The position numbers were made by a program, and so were the translations under genes. DNA of 37,702 nt. Origin: Nitrospirota bacterium (GTDB lineage: Bacteria; Nitrospirota; Thermodesulfovibrionia; Thermodesulfovibrionales; UBA6898). The stretch spans positions 1 to 37,702 of the forward strand of contig JACRLO010000002.1 of the NCBI GenBank assembly GCA_016235245.1, read 5' to 3'. This document shows positions 8,181 to 16,196 of the stretch, piece by piece. The stretch's first letter is position 1; the number at the start of each line of letters is the position of its first letter. Below the pieces are notes generated by a model that saw only the letters and a program-made list of their open reading frames with translations, was not told the DNA's origin and did no database searches.

Positions 8181-9533
8181 CTAATCCTCTGATGTGAGAC
8201 CGTAGTTTTTCATCTTGGTCCTGAGCTGTTTCCGGGTGATGCCCAGGACATCGGCTGCCTTTGTCTGGTTCCCTGAGGTTTTTTCGAGTGCCTTCAGGAG
8301 CAGCCTCTTTTCAACGGCCTGTATATTGAACTCCTCTGCCGGCTTTTCAGTTGCAGCATTTTTCGGCCGAAGTGATGCAGGCAGATACTTGAGCGTGATC
8401 GAATCCGAAGGGCAGAGTACAACGGCCCGCTCTATCGTATTTTCGAGTTCCCTGACATTGCCCGGCCAGTCGTGTTCAAGCAGGACTGCCATGACAGCGG
8501 GATCGAAACCCTGAATGGCTTTGCCGTTTTCTTCATTGAACCGGTCGAGAAATTTTCTGCAGAGAAGGGGTATGTCCTCTTTCCGGTCCTGAAGGCAGGG
8601 TACCGGTATCGTCACTACATTGAGCCGGTAGAAAAGATCTTCGCGGAAATGCTCCTGCCGGACGTCACGGGCAAGGTCGCGGTTTGTTGCTGCGATGATC
8701 CTGACATCGACCTTTATCCGGTTCTTTCCGCCAACGCGGAGGATCTCCCGTTCCTGAAGAAAACGCAGGAACTTTTTCTGTATGCCCAGAGGGAGTTCGC
8801 CGACTTCGTCGAGGAAGACGGTGCCTGTTTCAGCCAGTTCGATCTGGCCTGATTTCCGCTCATGGGCGCTGGTGAAGGAGCCCTTCTCATGACCAAAGAG
8901 CTCGCTTTCGAGAAGCTCCTCAGGCAGAGAGGCGCAGTCTATCGGGATGAAGGGGCCGCCGGCCCGCGGCGACTCGTTATGGATTGCCCTGGCGACAAGC
9001 TCCTTGCCGGTGCCGCTTTTGCCGAGGATCAGCACATTTGAATTCGACCTCGATACGGTCTCTATCAGCTGATAGAGGTCCTGCATCACGGCACTTTTGC
9101 CGATAATCCTCTTGAAGCCGTGGCGCTCCCTGAGCCGGGATTTGAGGACGATATTTTCTTTCAGCAGCTGATGCTTTCCGCTTGCTTCGCGTACTACGGT
9201 GAGGAGCCGCTCCGGGCTGACCGGCTTTGCGAGATAGTTGAAGGCCCCTTTGGTCATCGCTTCAACCGCACGGTCGATCGAGCCGTAGGCAGTCATTAAA
9301 ATGATCGGCACCTGATTGCCGGCTTCCCTGAGTTTTGCAAGAAGGTCACTCCCTGTAATGCCGGGAAGGCGATAGTCGGTGACAACCGTATCGAAATCAC
9401 CGCCGATACATCTGGTCAGTGCCTCTTCCCCTGATTTTGCCGTTGTAACTTCATATCCGTCTTTTTTCAGGATTGCGGAGAGGACTTTAAGCGTATTGAC
9501 CTCGTCATCGACCAGCAGGACCTTTCCTTTCAT
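8181..9533 (-). CDS. NtrC-family sigma-54-dependent response regulator
   Basis: This is a 450-aa regulator. The receiver domain (1-120) has acidic residues D9/D10, phospho-acceptor D53 and K103. The AAA+ domain (about 140-370) has Walker A GKSGTGKE (171-178), Walker B GTVFLDEVGELP (239-250) and the sigma-54 contact loop as GSFTSA (218-223) instead of the usual GAFTGA. The C-terminus is a Fis-type helix-turn-helix (GNQTKAADVLGITRKQL). The ATG at 9533 lies 7 bases after the kinase stop, with GGGGAAG before it. The frame upstream to 9581 would overlap the kinase. It probably activates the sigma-54 promoter at 8034-8049 through the two palindromes beside its own 3' end. Confidence 0.93.
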   Translation of the reverse strand: MKGKVLLVDDEVNTLKVLSAILKKDGYEVTTAKSGEEALTRCIGGDFDTVVTDYRLPGITGSDLLAKLREAGNQVPIILMTAYGSIDRAVEAMTKGAFNYLAKPVSPERLLTVVREASGKHQLLKENIVLKSRLRERHGFKRIIGKSAVMQDLYQLIETVSRSNSNVLILGKSGTGKELVARAIHNESPRAGGPFIPIDCASLPEELLESELFGHEKGSFTSAHERKSGQIELAETGTVFLDEVGELPLGIQKKFLRFLQEREILRVGGKNRIKVDVRIIAATNRDLARDVRQEHFREDLFYRLNVVTIPVPCLQDRKEDIPLLCRKFLDRFNEENGKAIQGFDPAVMAVLLEHDWPGNVRELENTIERAVVLCPSDSITLKYLPASLRPKNAATEKPAEEFNIQAVEKRLLLKALEKTSGNQTKAADVLGITRKQLRTKMKNYGLTSED

Positions 9534-9540
9534 GGCCGGG

Positions 9541-11151
9541 TCACTTCCCCGCAGGCAGAGAGATTTCGATCCGTGTCCCATTGCCTACGGAACTGAAAAT
9601 GGAGATTTCACCCTTATGGTCCTTTACAATGCGTTCAACGCATGCAAGGCCGAGTCCTGAGCCGCGCGTCTTGGTGGTATAAAATGGCTTGAAAATATTT
9701 GCCACTGTCTCCTCGCTCATCCCGCAGCCGGTATCCTCAATCCCGATCGTTACCATCGGACCTGCCAGCCGCGTACATATCTGGATGTCATCTCCTGGCC
9801 TTGTCGCATCCACCGCATTTACGAGCAGGTTCAGCAGGGCCTGTTTGATCTGCTGGCTGTCAAAGCTGAACTGCGGTATTGTATCATGAAGGGAGAGAAG
9901 GACTTCAATATTGTTATCGGTCGCTTCCTGCCGTATAAGCGCTGCGGTTTCCCGTATCAGCTGGTTCAGGTCTCCCCGCTGGAGCGTCAGCGGAGCAGGT
10001 CTTGAGTATCTGAGGATACTGGTAACAATCTCATTGAGACGGCGGGTCTCTTCGTCTATGATCTGAAGAAACTCCTGAAGCACCTCGCCCTCGAAATTCT
10101 CCCGCAGATACGTGGTTGCCCCCTGTATCGAATTCAGAGGGTTTTTGATCTCATGGGCTACAGTCATCGACATCTCTCCGAGGGCAGACAGCTTTTCGAG
10201 TTTTGACTTTTCTCTGTTTGACTCCTCGAGCTCGACGATCGAGGTCCGGAGCCGGCCGATCATTTCGTTGAAGACCTCGATCAATTCCCCGATCTCATCC
10301 CCGCAGGACTCACGGTATACCTTGCATTCCCTGCAGGTACTCAGCTTATTGAAGACGTCGCCCTGCTGTGACCCGAAACAGTTTGTCCCGGAGATGCTCC
10401 AGCACCTCGTCTTGCCAAAGGCAGGACAGGTCTCTTCTGCGCAGCCCATGATTTTATGGCATAAAACCGGTTCTTTCCCCGGGATTTCGAGATCGAGGTT
10501 CCCTGCCTGGACCTGGGCCATCTTCTCCTTTACCTTTCGCATAGGCGTTGTCAGAATACTGGCAAAACCGAAGGCGCCCCATATGCCTACTGACCCGATC
10601 AGCAGAGAGATCATGAGGGTGTAGCGCTTGAGACCGGCGAGATCTGCTGCAATCGCATTTTCGATATTGTCCGGAGAAAAACCGGCAATAACGGTCCCTG
10701 TCAGGTCGTATCCCACCTTGACCGGTACGATGATCTCCCTGACCGACCCGGAAGACAGTTCCCTTATAACATAATCGCTGCCAGAGCTGTCAGAGGACGG
10801 CAGCGCGATCAACTGCTCGCCCAGTTTTTTTCGGTTTGTATGGGCAACGATGCGGTTGTTCCTGTCGACAATGCCGGCGTAGGTGCAGCCAGGTGTCTGG
10901 AGCATTGTCCTGACCAGCTCATCCAGACGAAGAGGGTCCAGGATAATCAGGGGTTCTATCGAATCCTTTGCCAGACTCCTTACGGCGCCGAGATGGCTCT
11001 TCTGCATCTCTGCGCGCAAGGAGTTTCTCTGATGGGATATGATAAGAGTATTAAAGACAATGCTGCTTACCAGCAGCAGGAAGATAACCGCAAAGGAAAA
11101 CTTCTGGACCAGCCGTAATCTTCTGAAATAACTGCCGGCCTTCTTCAGCAT
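9541..11151 (-). CDS. Membrane sensor histidine kinase with Cys-rich insert
   Basis: This is a 536-aa kinase. Transmembrane segments at about 17-38 and 177-200 enclose a periplasmic sensor of about 140 residues. A HAMP region follows, then an insert with eight cysteines (C231, C237, C242, C250, C258, C273, C276, C283) including CW and CREC pairs. The DHp domain has H333 in TVAHEIKNPLNS, followed by a HATPase domain with DTGCGM and GSGLGL motifs. Similar two-CW-type inserts occur in sensor proteins of delta-proteobacteria and may bind a metal or respond to redox; that role is inferred. The ATG at 11151 begins one base after the binding-protein stop, with AGGA nine bases before it. It is the likely partner of the regulator at 8181-9533. 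Confidence 0.92.
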   Translation of the reverse strand: MLKKAGSYFRRLRLVQKFSFAVIFLLLVSSIVFNTLIISHQRNSLRAEMQKSHLGAVRSLAKDSIEPLIILDPLRLDELVRTMLQTPGCTYAGIVDRNNRIVAHTNRKKLGEQLIALPSSDSSGSDYVIRELSSGSVREIIVPVKVGYDLTGTVIAGFSPDNIENAIAADLAGLKRYTLMISLLIGSVGIWGAFGFASILTTPMRKVKEKMAQVQAGNLDLEIPGKEPVLCHKIMGCAEETCPAFGKTRCWSISGTNCFGSQQGDVFNKLSTCRECKVYRESCGDEIGELIEVFNEMIGRLRTSIVELEESNREKSKLEKLSALGEMSMTVAHEIKNPLNSIQGATTYLRENFEGEVLQEFLQIIDEETRRLNEIVTSILRYSRPAPLTLQRGDLNQLIRETAALIRQEATDNNIEVLLSLHDTIPQFSFDSQQIKQALLNLLVNAVDATRPGDDIQICTRLAGPMVTIGIEDTGCGMSEETVANIFKPFYTTKTRGSGLGLACVERIVKDHKGEISIFSSVGNGTRIEISLPAGK

Positions 11152-11152
11152 A

Positions 11153-12826
11153 TCAGTATTTCCTGAGCTGCTCATAGTCAGCCTCCCGCGCCATTCTGAA
11201 GCCTCTGATCCTGGCAGCATCAAGGATCTCACTATCCTTCAGATGTATGAGGAGATCCGCGACCTTTGCTTCGAGCGGCTTATTGCCGTGTCTGACTGCA
11301 GCAAAGGGCCAGTTCGGGAGTGGTGTGGTTACTGCCAGTACCCTGATTTTTTTCATATCAACAACGTCTTTCCATACGACCAGCGCTGATTCACGCACGA
11401 AGCCTGCGTCTGCCTCGCCCTGGTACACACCGAGGATGACGCGTTCCTGCTTCTTTGCATCGATCATCCTCAAGTCCCGGTCAACATCAATGCCATGGCC
11501 GGCAAGAAAGATCTTCTGGGAAAGGAACCCTCCCGCAGACAGCGCCGATGTGATGAGGACCCGCCTGTCTTTGAGATCCTGGATTGTCCTGATGCTGCTT
11601 CCCGCTCTGGTGATGATCACGCCCCTGAAGAATTCTCCTGAACCTGCTTCTGTTTCGGGCAGCCTGTCCTCGCCTATCGTTGTAGCCAAGGGAATGAGAT
11701 CCGTCTCCCGGGATAAAATGACATAGCTGTAGGGGTTCTGATAGGAAAAGTCGGCCTTGCCCGATTTAACGATCGTGTAAAAGTCATCGAAGTCCTTTGG
11801 TATGAGCAGTTTGAATTCATAGCCGGTCTCCCGTGACAGATAGCGCATCAGAGGGTCGTAACGGTCATAAATGGTTATTGCCGAATACAGGGGAAGGACC
11901 GCCACCCGGACAGTTTTGGGGCCATACTCGACATAGTCCCTGCCGGTGATATTGCGGATCATCACCCTCATCATATCGAAGTCCCTGTCCGCTGTTCTGC
12001 CAAACGTCCCTGCGGTAGTACTGTGGCTGCCCTCTTTTGCTGCCGGACTGAGCAGTCCATCGAGCAGGCGTTGCCTCATCGGGGCAGGGAGAAGAGGGGA
12101 GGCGCAGAGTACATACTCCGGGATCGTCTCTGACGTCTTTATGATCTTCAGTCCATCCTGCAGATACTTGAGGGCCACGGCTTCGCTGATTGCTCCGGCG
12201 TCATGCGTCCCGATCAGGACTGAGAGAGCGACCCTGTCTTCCTGCTGCAGGTATGAGACGGAAGCAAACTCCTTTATACCGATGTCCACGTCATTGAGCA
12301 TGGCCATGGGCATGAGATAGCTGAAGGAGGAATGCTCAGAGCCGAGGGCTACGCGTTTTTTCTTCAGGTCGACCAGCCGCTCTATCCCGCTTGACGATTT
12401 CACCACGAATACGCTGCGTGACCCCCCTTCTTCCCCTGCGGGACGGGCAAGTGGGACGATCCCTCTGCCGTATCTGGCCCTGATTTCGCAGTAGACTGCC
12501 GGGTCAAGACAGGCCAGGTGCACGCTTCCCTCTCCAATCTCCTTAATGGCGGAATCATAATCACGGGCAACATGAATGGTAACCTTTCGCTTAAGAATCT
12601 TCTCAAGGTAATAGCGCAGCGGCAGAAATTTTTCATACATTGCACCGGCGCTCTCGACCGGCAGGATGGAGAGGACAATCGGTGCGGTACCGTCATCTGT
12701 CTGCAGGGCAGAAGGCCCGACTGCGATACTGCTGCCGGGCTCCTTCTCCGAGCATGCCATCAGGATTATCAGGAGAAAGCAGGCAGCAAGCCAGCGTGCT
12801 GAGGGTCTGTAATCAGATTCAGACAT
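11153..12826 (-). CDS. Tandem PhnD-type binding lipoprotein, likely sensor partner
   Basis: This 557-aa lipoprotein has a signal peptide with lipobox ending LMAC (C25). It contains two PhnD-like type 2 periplasmic-binding domains, about 45-280 and 310-545. Each starts with a typical strand (VLSILPVESAGAMYEKFLPLRYYLE; VRVAVLPLYSAITIYDRYDPLMRYLS). PhnD-family proteins bind phosphonate, phosphite or similar oxyanions, and AioX of this family binds arsenite and signals to a kinase. No ABC permease or ATPase genes are adjacent. Instead the gene is one base from a histidine kinase, so a sensory role is more likely than uptake. The ATG at 12826 is preferred over a TTG at 12847 because the signal peptide starts soon after it. 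Confidence 0.85.
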   Translation of the reverse strand: MSESDYRPSARWLAACFLLIILMACSEKEPGSSIAVGPSALQTDDGTAPIVLSILPVESAGAMYEKFLPLRYYLEKILKRKVTIHVARDYDSAIKEIGEGSVHLACLDPAVYCEIRARYGRGIVPLARPAGEEGGSRSVFVVKSSSGIERLVDLKKKRVALGSEHSSFSYLMPMAMLNDVDIGIKEFASVSYLQQEDRVALSVLIGTHDAGAISEAVALKYLQDGLKIIKTSETIPEYVLCASPLLPAPMRQRLLDGLLSPAAKEGSHSTTAGTFGRTADRDFDMMRVMIRNITGRDYVEYGPKTVRVAVLPLYSAITIYDRYDPLMRYLSRETGYEFKLLIPKDFDDFYTIVKSGKADFSYQNPYSYVILSRETDLIPLATTIGEDRLPETEAGSGEFFRGVIITRAGSSIRTIQDLKDRRVLITSALSAGGFLSQKIFLAGHGIDVDRDLRMIDAKKQERVILGVYQGEADAGFVRESALVVWKDVVDMKKIRVLAVTTPLPNWPFAAVRHGNKPLEAKVADLLIHLKDSEILDAARIRGFRMAREADYEQLRKY

Positions 12827-12961
12827 GATGGATAATAGCGGCGGCAAGGCTTTTTATGGTATTGGTCATAACAGATTGCGCGATCCGTTTCGCATTCTTT
12901 ATTCTGGCATATAACAATAGATTTTTCTCTTATGCTCTGCTATCCTTGCCTTATGATCAGC

Positions 12962-12979
12962 ATTACAAACTAATGTAAT
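12962..12979. promoter_or_regulatory. Palindromic putative operator before the MFS gene
   Basis: ATTACA, six bases, TGTAAT is a perfect inverted repeat ending 18 bp before the MFS start codon, in the divergent region between the sensor operon and the transporter. A regulator could bind here, but none can be named. Confidence 0.4.
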
Positions 12980-12997
12980 ATTCAGAGGAATAATTTA

Positions 12998-14440
12998 ATG
13001 CAGAATAAAGGATGGACCGTAACAGTTGCAGGCATAGGCATTAACCTCGCCCTTGGCGTGCTCTACGCCTGGAGCGTTATCAAGAAGGCGATTCCGTCAG
13101 AGTGGGGCTGGTCTGACGCTGACAAGGCTCTTCCCTACTCCATCGCCTGCATCGTCTTTGCGTGCGTGATGGTGCCTGCCGGCAGGCTTCAGGACAGGAT
13201 TGGACCGCGGTGGGTCGCAACGGCCGGCGGCATTCTGACAGGGATAGGCTGCATTATCGCCTCGTATGCGGTCACCGTGCTCTGGTTTGTGATCGGTTTT
13301 GGGATCTTTGCCGGAGCAGGCATAGGCCTGGGGTATGCATCGGCCACGCCGCCTGCGGTCAAGTGGTTTCCAGCCCGCAAGACCGGTCTTATTGCCGGCC
13401 TCGTGGTCGCAGGCTTCGGCCTTGCCTCGGTCTATATTTCACCTGTGGCAAACCACCTCACCGGCTTCAGCCTTACCGGGCAGCCGCTTCCTGCGGTGGT
13501 GGAGCTGAGCAATGCAAAGGCTCTGGCCGATGCAGAGTATGAGAAGGCACGAACGGTCATAACCGTGTCTGAGGCCGAATTCGGAGGTCTCGACGTTACC
13601 TTTGTTGCAAAGGAACTCGAGGGGAAGGATCTGGCCCGTAAAGATGCGGCAGCGCAGCTGCTCAGTCTCAAGGAGCGCAATATCCATAGGACCCTGCTGT
13701 CCTTCGGGATCGGCTTCCTGGTCGTTGTGACGCTGCTTGCGCAGTTTCTGGTCGCCCCGCCGCCGGGGTATCAGCCGCCTGACGCCGGAGCCGGTGTGGT
13801 GAAGGCCGCCGCTGCCGCAGTGAACCTGGGGCCTTCGGAGATTCTGCGGACGCCGCTTTTTTATCTGCTCTGGACCATGTATGCCTTTGCTGCAGGCGCG
13901 GGTCTTATGATTATCGGAAACATCACCACCATTGCGAAGCTCGGCAAGATCGAGGCAGGGTTCATCCTGGTCGCCCTGCTTGCAGTCGGCAACGCCGCAG
14001 GCCGGATCATCGCCGGAATGCTCTCTGACCGGATCGGCCGTCTCTGGACCATGTTCATCATATTCCTGTTTCAGGCAGGCCTGATGATGATACTCCGAAC
14101 AGGCCTTACGGATATGATCGCCTTTGTCGTCGTCTCGATGCTCCTGGGGTTTAATTACGGGGCATGTCTTTCGGTATTCCCTTCAGCGGTGAAGGACAAC
14201 TTTGGTCTGAAGAACTTCGGTATTAATTACGGACTGGTCTTCACTGCCTGGGGTGTCGGCGGATTTATCTTTCCGCTCTTTGCCGGAAAGCTGTTTGAGG
14301 CAGCGAAAAAGAGTACGGGTGCGGGCAGCTACAATGACGCCTATCTGACTGCTGCGGTGGTGCTGGTGCTGGCTGCGGGGCTTACCTTTGCTACGCGAAC
14401 GATCGAGAAGGCCCACAAGAAACGGATCTGCGGGTCGTAG
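12998..14440 (+). CDS. MFS transporter, OFA (oxalate/formate antiporter) type
   Basis: This 480-aa membrane protein has about 12 hydrophobic segments. The start GWTVTVAGIGINLALGVLYAWSV and the loop motif GRLQDRIGPRWVATAGG are characteristic of the OFA family. Residues about 160-230 form a hydrophilic extracytoplasmic insert between transmembrane halves. OFA carriers exchange small carboxylates such as oxalate, formate, lactate or pyruvate; the substrate here is unknown. AGAGGA precedes the ATG. It is divergent from the sensor operon and stands alone. Confidence 0.88.
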   Translation: MQNKGWTVTVAGIGINLALGVLYAWSVIKKAIPSEWGWSDADKALPYSIACIVFACVMVPAGRLQDRIGPRWVATAGGILTGIGCIIASYAVTVLWFVIGFGIFAGAGIGLGYASATPPAVKWFPARKTGLIAGLVVAGFGLASVYISPVANHLTGFSLTGQPLPAVVELSNAKALADAEYEKARTVITVSEAEFGGLDVTFVAKELEGKDLARKDAAAQLLSLKERNIHRTLLSFGIGFLVVVTLLAQFLVAPPPGYQPPDAGAGVVKAAAAAVNLGPSEILRTPLFYLLWTMYAFAAGAGLMIIGNITTIAKLGKIEAGFILVALLAVGNAAGRIIAGMLSDRIGRLWTMFIIFLFQAGLMMILRTGLTDMIAFVVVSMLLGFNYGACLSVFPSAVKDNFGLKNFGINYGLVFTAWGVGGFIFPLFAGKLFEAAKKSTGAGSYNDAYLTAAVVLVLAAGLTFATRTIEKAHKKRICGS

Positions 14441-14476
14441 CGGCACTTAAAATCTGTAGCCTTGACGCTGCCTGCT

Positions 14477-15163
14477 TCACCGTGTATTGATACTGAAATT
14501 CATATATCCCTCAAGCACGGTAATTTGGATCTGTACTCCGGCGTATCCGAGCGAAAATGCGGACGGCGGCGGCACAATGCTCCAGTTGATCTCTTCAAGG
14601 AAGGCCTTCAAATCCGGTGATGCGGACTCGACACTGACCTCATGCAACGAGCCGTCGGTCCCAAACTGCAGACTGACGACGGCAATGCCGCCATAGAATT
14701 CACGTCTGTTTGTCTTGAGAGCCTCACCTATCAGTTCATTCACTTTGATCCCTGCCTGCCTGCCGAAAAGTTTCTTATGCAGAATAAGGAATTGGTGATA
14801 AGCCTCCAGGCTTGAGAAACCCTCTGTCCTGATGGGAGGCTGAAGGGCAGCTTCAGGTATTGCAGGTACTGCTGCGGGTTCTGCCTTCTTTTGAGACTCC
14901 GGAACTATTGCCCGTTCCTTCGGCTGATTGCTCATATCCTGATCCGGCAGCACCATGGGCTGGTTCTGGTCCTGAGGCGGCTCCTCTTCAGCGTTGCTGC
15001 GGAATGCAGGCTGATCTTTACTTTTTTCGATTGCAAGTTCAATCGGGATGATCTTCCCGATGCCCCCGGGCAAGCCTGCCGTGAAATTTACGGCCGCTAT
15101 CATGAGCAGGAACATGATCAGGTGAAAAAAGAAAGAGGATATGAGCGATTCTTTCAGATTCAT
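14477..15163 (-). CDS. TonB-like energy-transducer protein
   Basis: This 228-aa protein has one N-terminal transmembrane anchor (about residues 9-30), a charged and Pro-rich linker (40-110) and a C-terminal domain (about 150-228). That domain has the pattern of a TonB C-terminal beta domain (GGIAVVSLQFGTDGSLHEVSVESAS, then VQIQITVLEGY). TonB links the inner-membrane proton gradient to outer-membrane receptors; no ExbB, ExbD or receptor gene is adjacent. It converges on the MFS gene and is divergent from lexA. No clear ribosome site precedes the ATG, so the start is less certain. Confidence 0.75.
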   Translation of the reverse strand: MNLKESLISSFFFHLIMFLLMIAAVNFTAGLPGGIGKIIPIELAIEKSKDQPAFRSNAEEEPPQDQNQPMVLPDQDMSNQPKERAIVPESQKKAEPAAVPAIPEAALQPPIRTEGFSSLEAYHQFLILHKKLFGRQAGIKVNELIGEALKTNRREFYGGIAVVSLQFGTDGSLHEVSVESASPDLKAFLEEINWSIVPPPSAFSLGYAGVQIQITVLEGYMNFSINTR

Positions 15164-15293
15164 GGTCGGACTATTCTACCCGATTTATTATACCTGATTT
15201 GGTGTTCAGGCAGGCCCGCCGGACAGCACTGATTTCTCTTAACCGGACGGAGGCCGGGCTGGCCGGTTTAGCGTGCTGCCGGGCAGGCGTACG

Positions 15294-15322
15294 TTGACAA
15301 AAAGTCTCCCATATAGTAAACA
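15294..15322 (+). promoter_or_regulatory. lexA promoter
   Basis: A perfect -35 TTGACA (15294-15299) is followed after 17 bases by TAAACA (15317-15322). The predicted start site is near 15329, inside the LexA-type palindrome. Confidence 0.7.
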
Positions 15323-15324
15323 TA

Positions 15325-15340
15325 TGTATATCACTATACA
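15325..15340. promoter_or_regulatory. LexA-type operator (SOS box) of the lexA operon
   Basis: TGTATA, four bases, TATACA is a perfect inverted repeat just downstream of the -10 box and 12 bp before the lexA start. TGT and ACA ends ten bases apart match the general size of LexA boxes. It sits where LexA binding would block its own operon. Confidence 0.75.
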
Positions 15341-15352
15341 AATGGGTGCTCT

Positions 15353-15955
15353 ATGGACAACTTGACCGACAGACAACAAGACATTCTGGATTTTCTGAAA
15401 GCCTATGCACTCAGACATGGCTATCCTCCAACCTTCAGGGAAATAGGTGAGCATTTCGGGTTTGGCTGGGCTGCCGCGAGAGCTCATCTCAAGGCGATAG
15501 AACGGAAGGGATTTCTGAAGATCATCCCTTCGAAGTCAAGGGGGATAGAAATACCGGGCAGACCTGATCCGTCTGAAGGGCGTATGATCCCGGTTGCAGG
15601 CAGGGTTCGGGCGGGGCAGCCTATCCTTGCCTATGAAGACATCGAGTCCCACTTATTTGTGGACAGCACGCTCTTTCCGGCTGACGATGCATTCTCTTTA
15701 AGGGTCATGGGAGACAGCATGATAGAGGCCGGCATTTACAACGGTGACTATGTTGTCGTAAAGCCGCAGCAGGTTATCGGAAATGGAGAGATCGGCATTG
15801 TGCTGATCGGGGATGAAGCGACCGTCAAGAGGGTATATATACGCAAGGGGCACATAACGCTGCAGCCTGAAAACAGAACTATGCAGGCTGTGACCTACAA
15901 GGCAGATGAAGTGTCTGTTGTCGGCAAGGTGCTGGGCGTCATCAGGAAGCTGTAA
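15353..15955 (+). CDS. lexA: LexA repressor
   Basis: This is a 200-aa LexA. The N-terminal winged helix (LTDRQQDILDFLKAYALRHGYPPTFREIG) binds DNA. The self-cleavage bond is A87-G88 in VRAGQPIL. The serine-lysine dyad is S122 (GDSMIEAG) and K159 (ATVKR). The recognition helix region (FGFGWAAARAHLKAI) differs from the common S-x-x-T-V-x-x-H-L form, in keeping with a lineage-specific SOS box. It is first in a three-gene operon with a small protein and DNA polymerase IV, and is probably autoregulated. Confidence 0.96.
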   Translation: MDNLTDRQQDILDFLKAYALRHGYPPTFREIGEHFGFGWAAARAHLKAIERKGFLKIIPSKSRGIEIPGRPDPSEGRMIPVAGRVRAGQPILAYEDIESHLFVDSTLFPADDAFSLRVMGDSMIEAGIYNGDYVVVKPQQVIGNGEIGIVLIGDEATVKRVYIRKGHITLQPENRTMQAVTYKADEVSVVGKVLGVIRKL

Positions 15956-16194
15956 TGCAGATCGGAGAGGGTATAACCGTACTGGCGTCCTTTGGCAGGC
16001 CTTACCGCATCAAACCCCTCAGCTTCACCTGGTCCGGAAGAACAATCGAGGTAAAGGAAGTGACCTATGCCTGGAAGACAAGGGAAGGGCAGAAAGATCT
16101 GCACCACTTTTCCATAACCGACGGAAGCACCCTCTTTGAGCTGTCGTTTGATGCGGTCTCTCTGCTCTGGAAAATCGAGTCCCTCGAAACCTGA
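15955..16194 (+). CDS. Small SOS-operon protein, DUF6504-like
   Basis: This 79-aa protein overlaps the lexA stop by one base (TAATG), so translation is coupled. The body reads as beta strands with FTWSGRTIEVKEVTYAWKTR and a final ELSFDAVSLLWKIESL. It resembles the short DUF6504-type proteins found beside translesion polymerases in other phyla (a recollection of family features, not a search). It lies two bases before dinB. A role in damage-induced replication is likely from context, but no activity can be assigned. Confidence 0.75.
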   Translation: MQIGEGITVLASFGRPYRIKPLSFTWSGRTIEVKEVTYAWKTREGQKDLHHFSITDGSTLFELSFDAVSLLWKIESLET

Positions 16195-16196
16195 TC

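Noticed and set aside
8881-8900. Selenocysteine or Cys variation in the molybdoenzyme or regulator
   Set aside because: The molybdoenzyme's probable Mo ligand is an ordinary Cys codon and no in-frame UGA occurs in these genes.
12908-12923. TGGCAT near the MFS gene as a second sigma-54 promoter
   Set aside because: There is no GC at the -12 position with correct spacing, so it does not meet the consensus.
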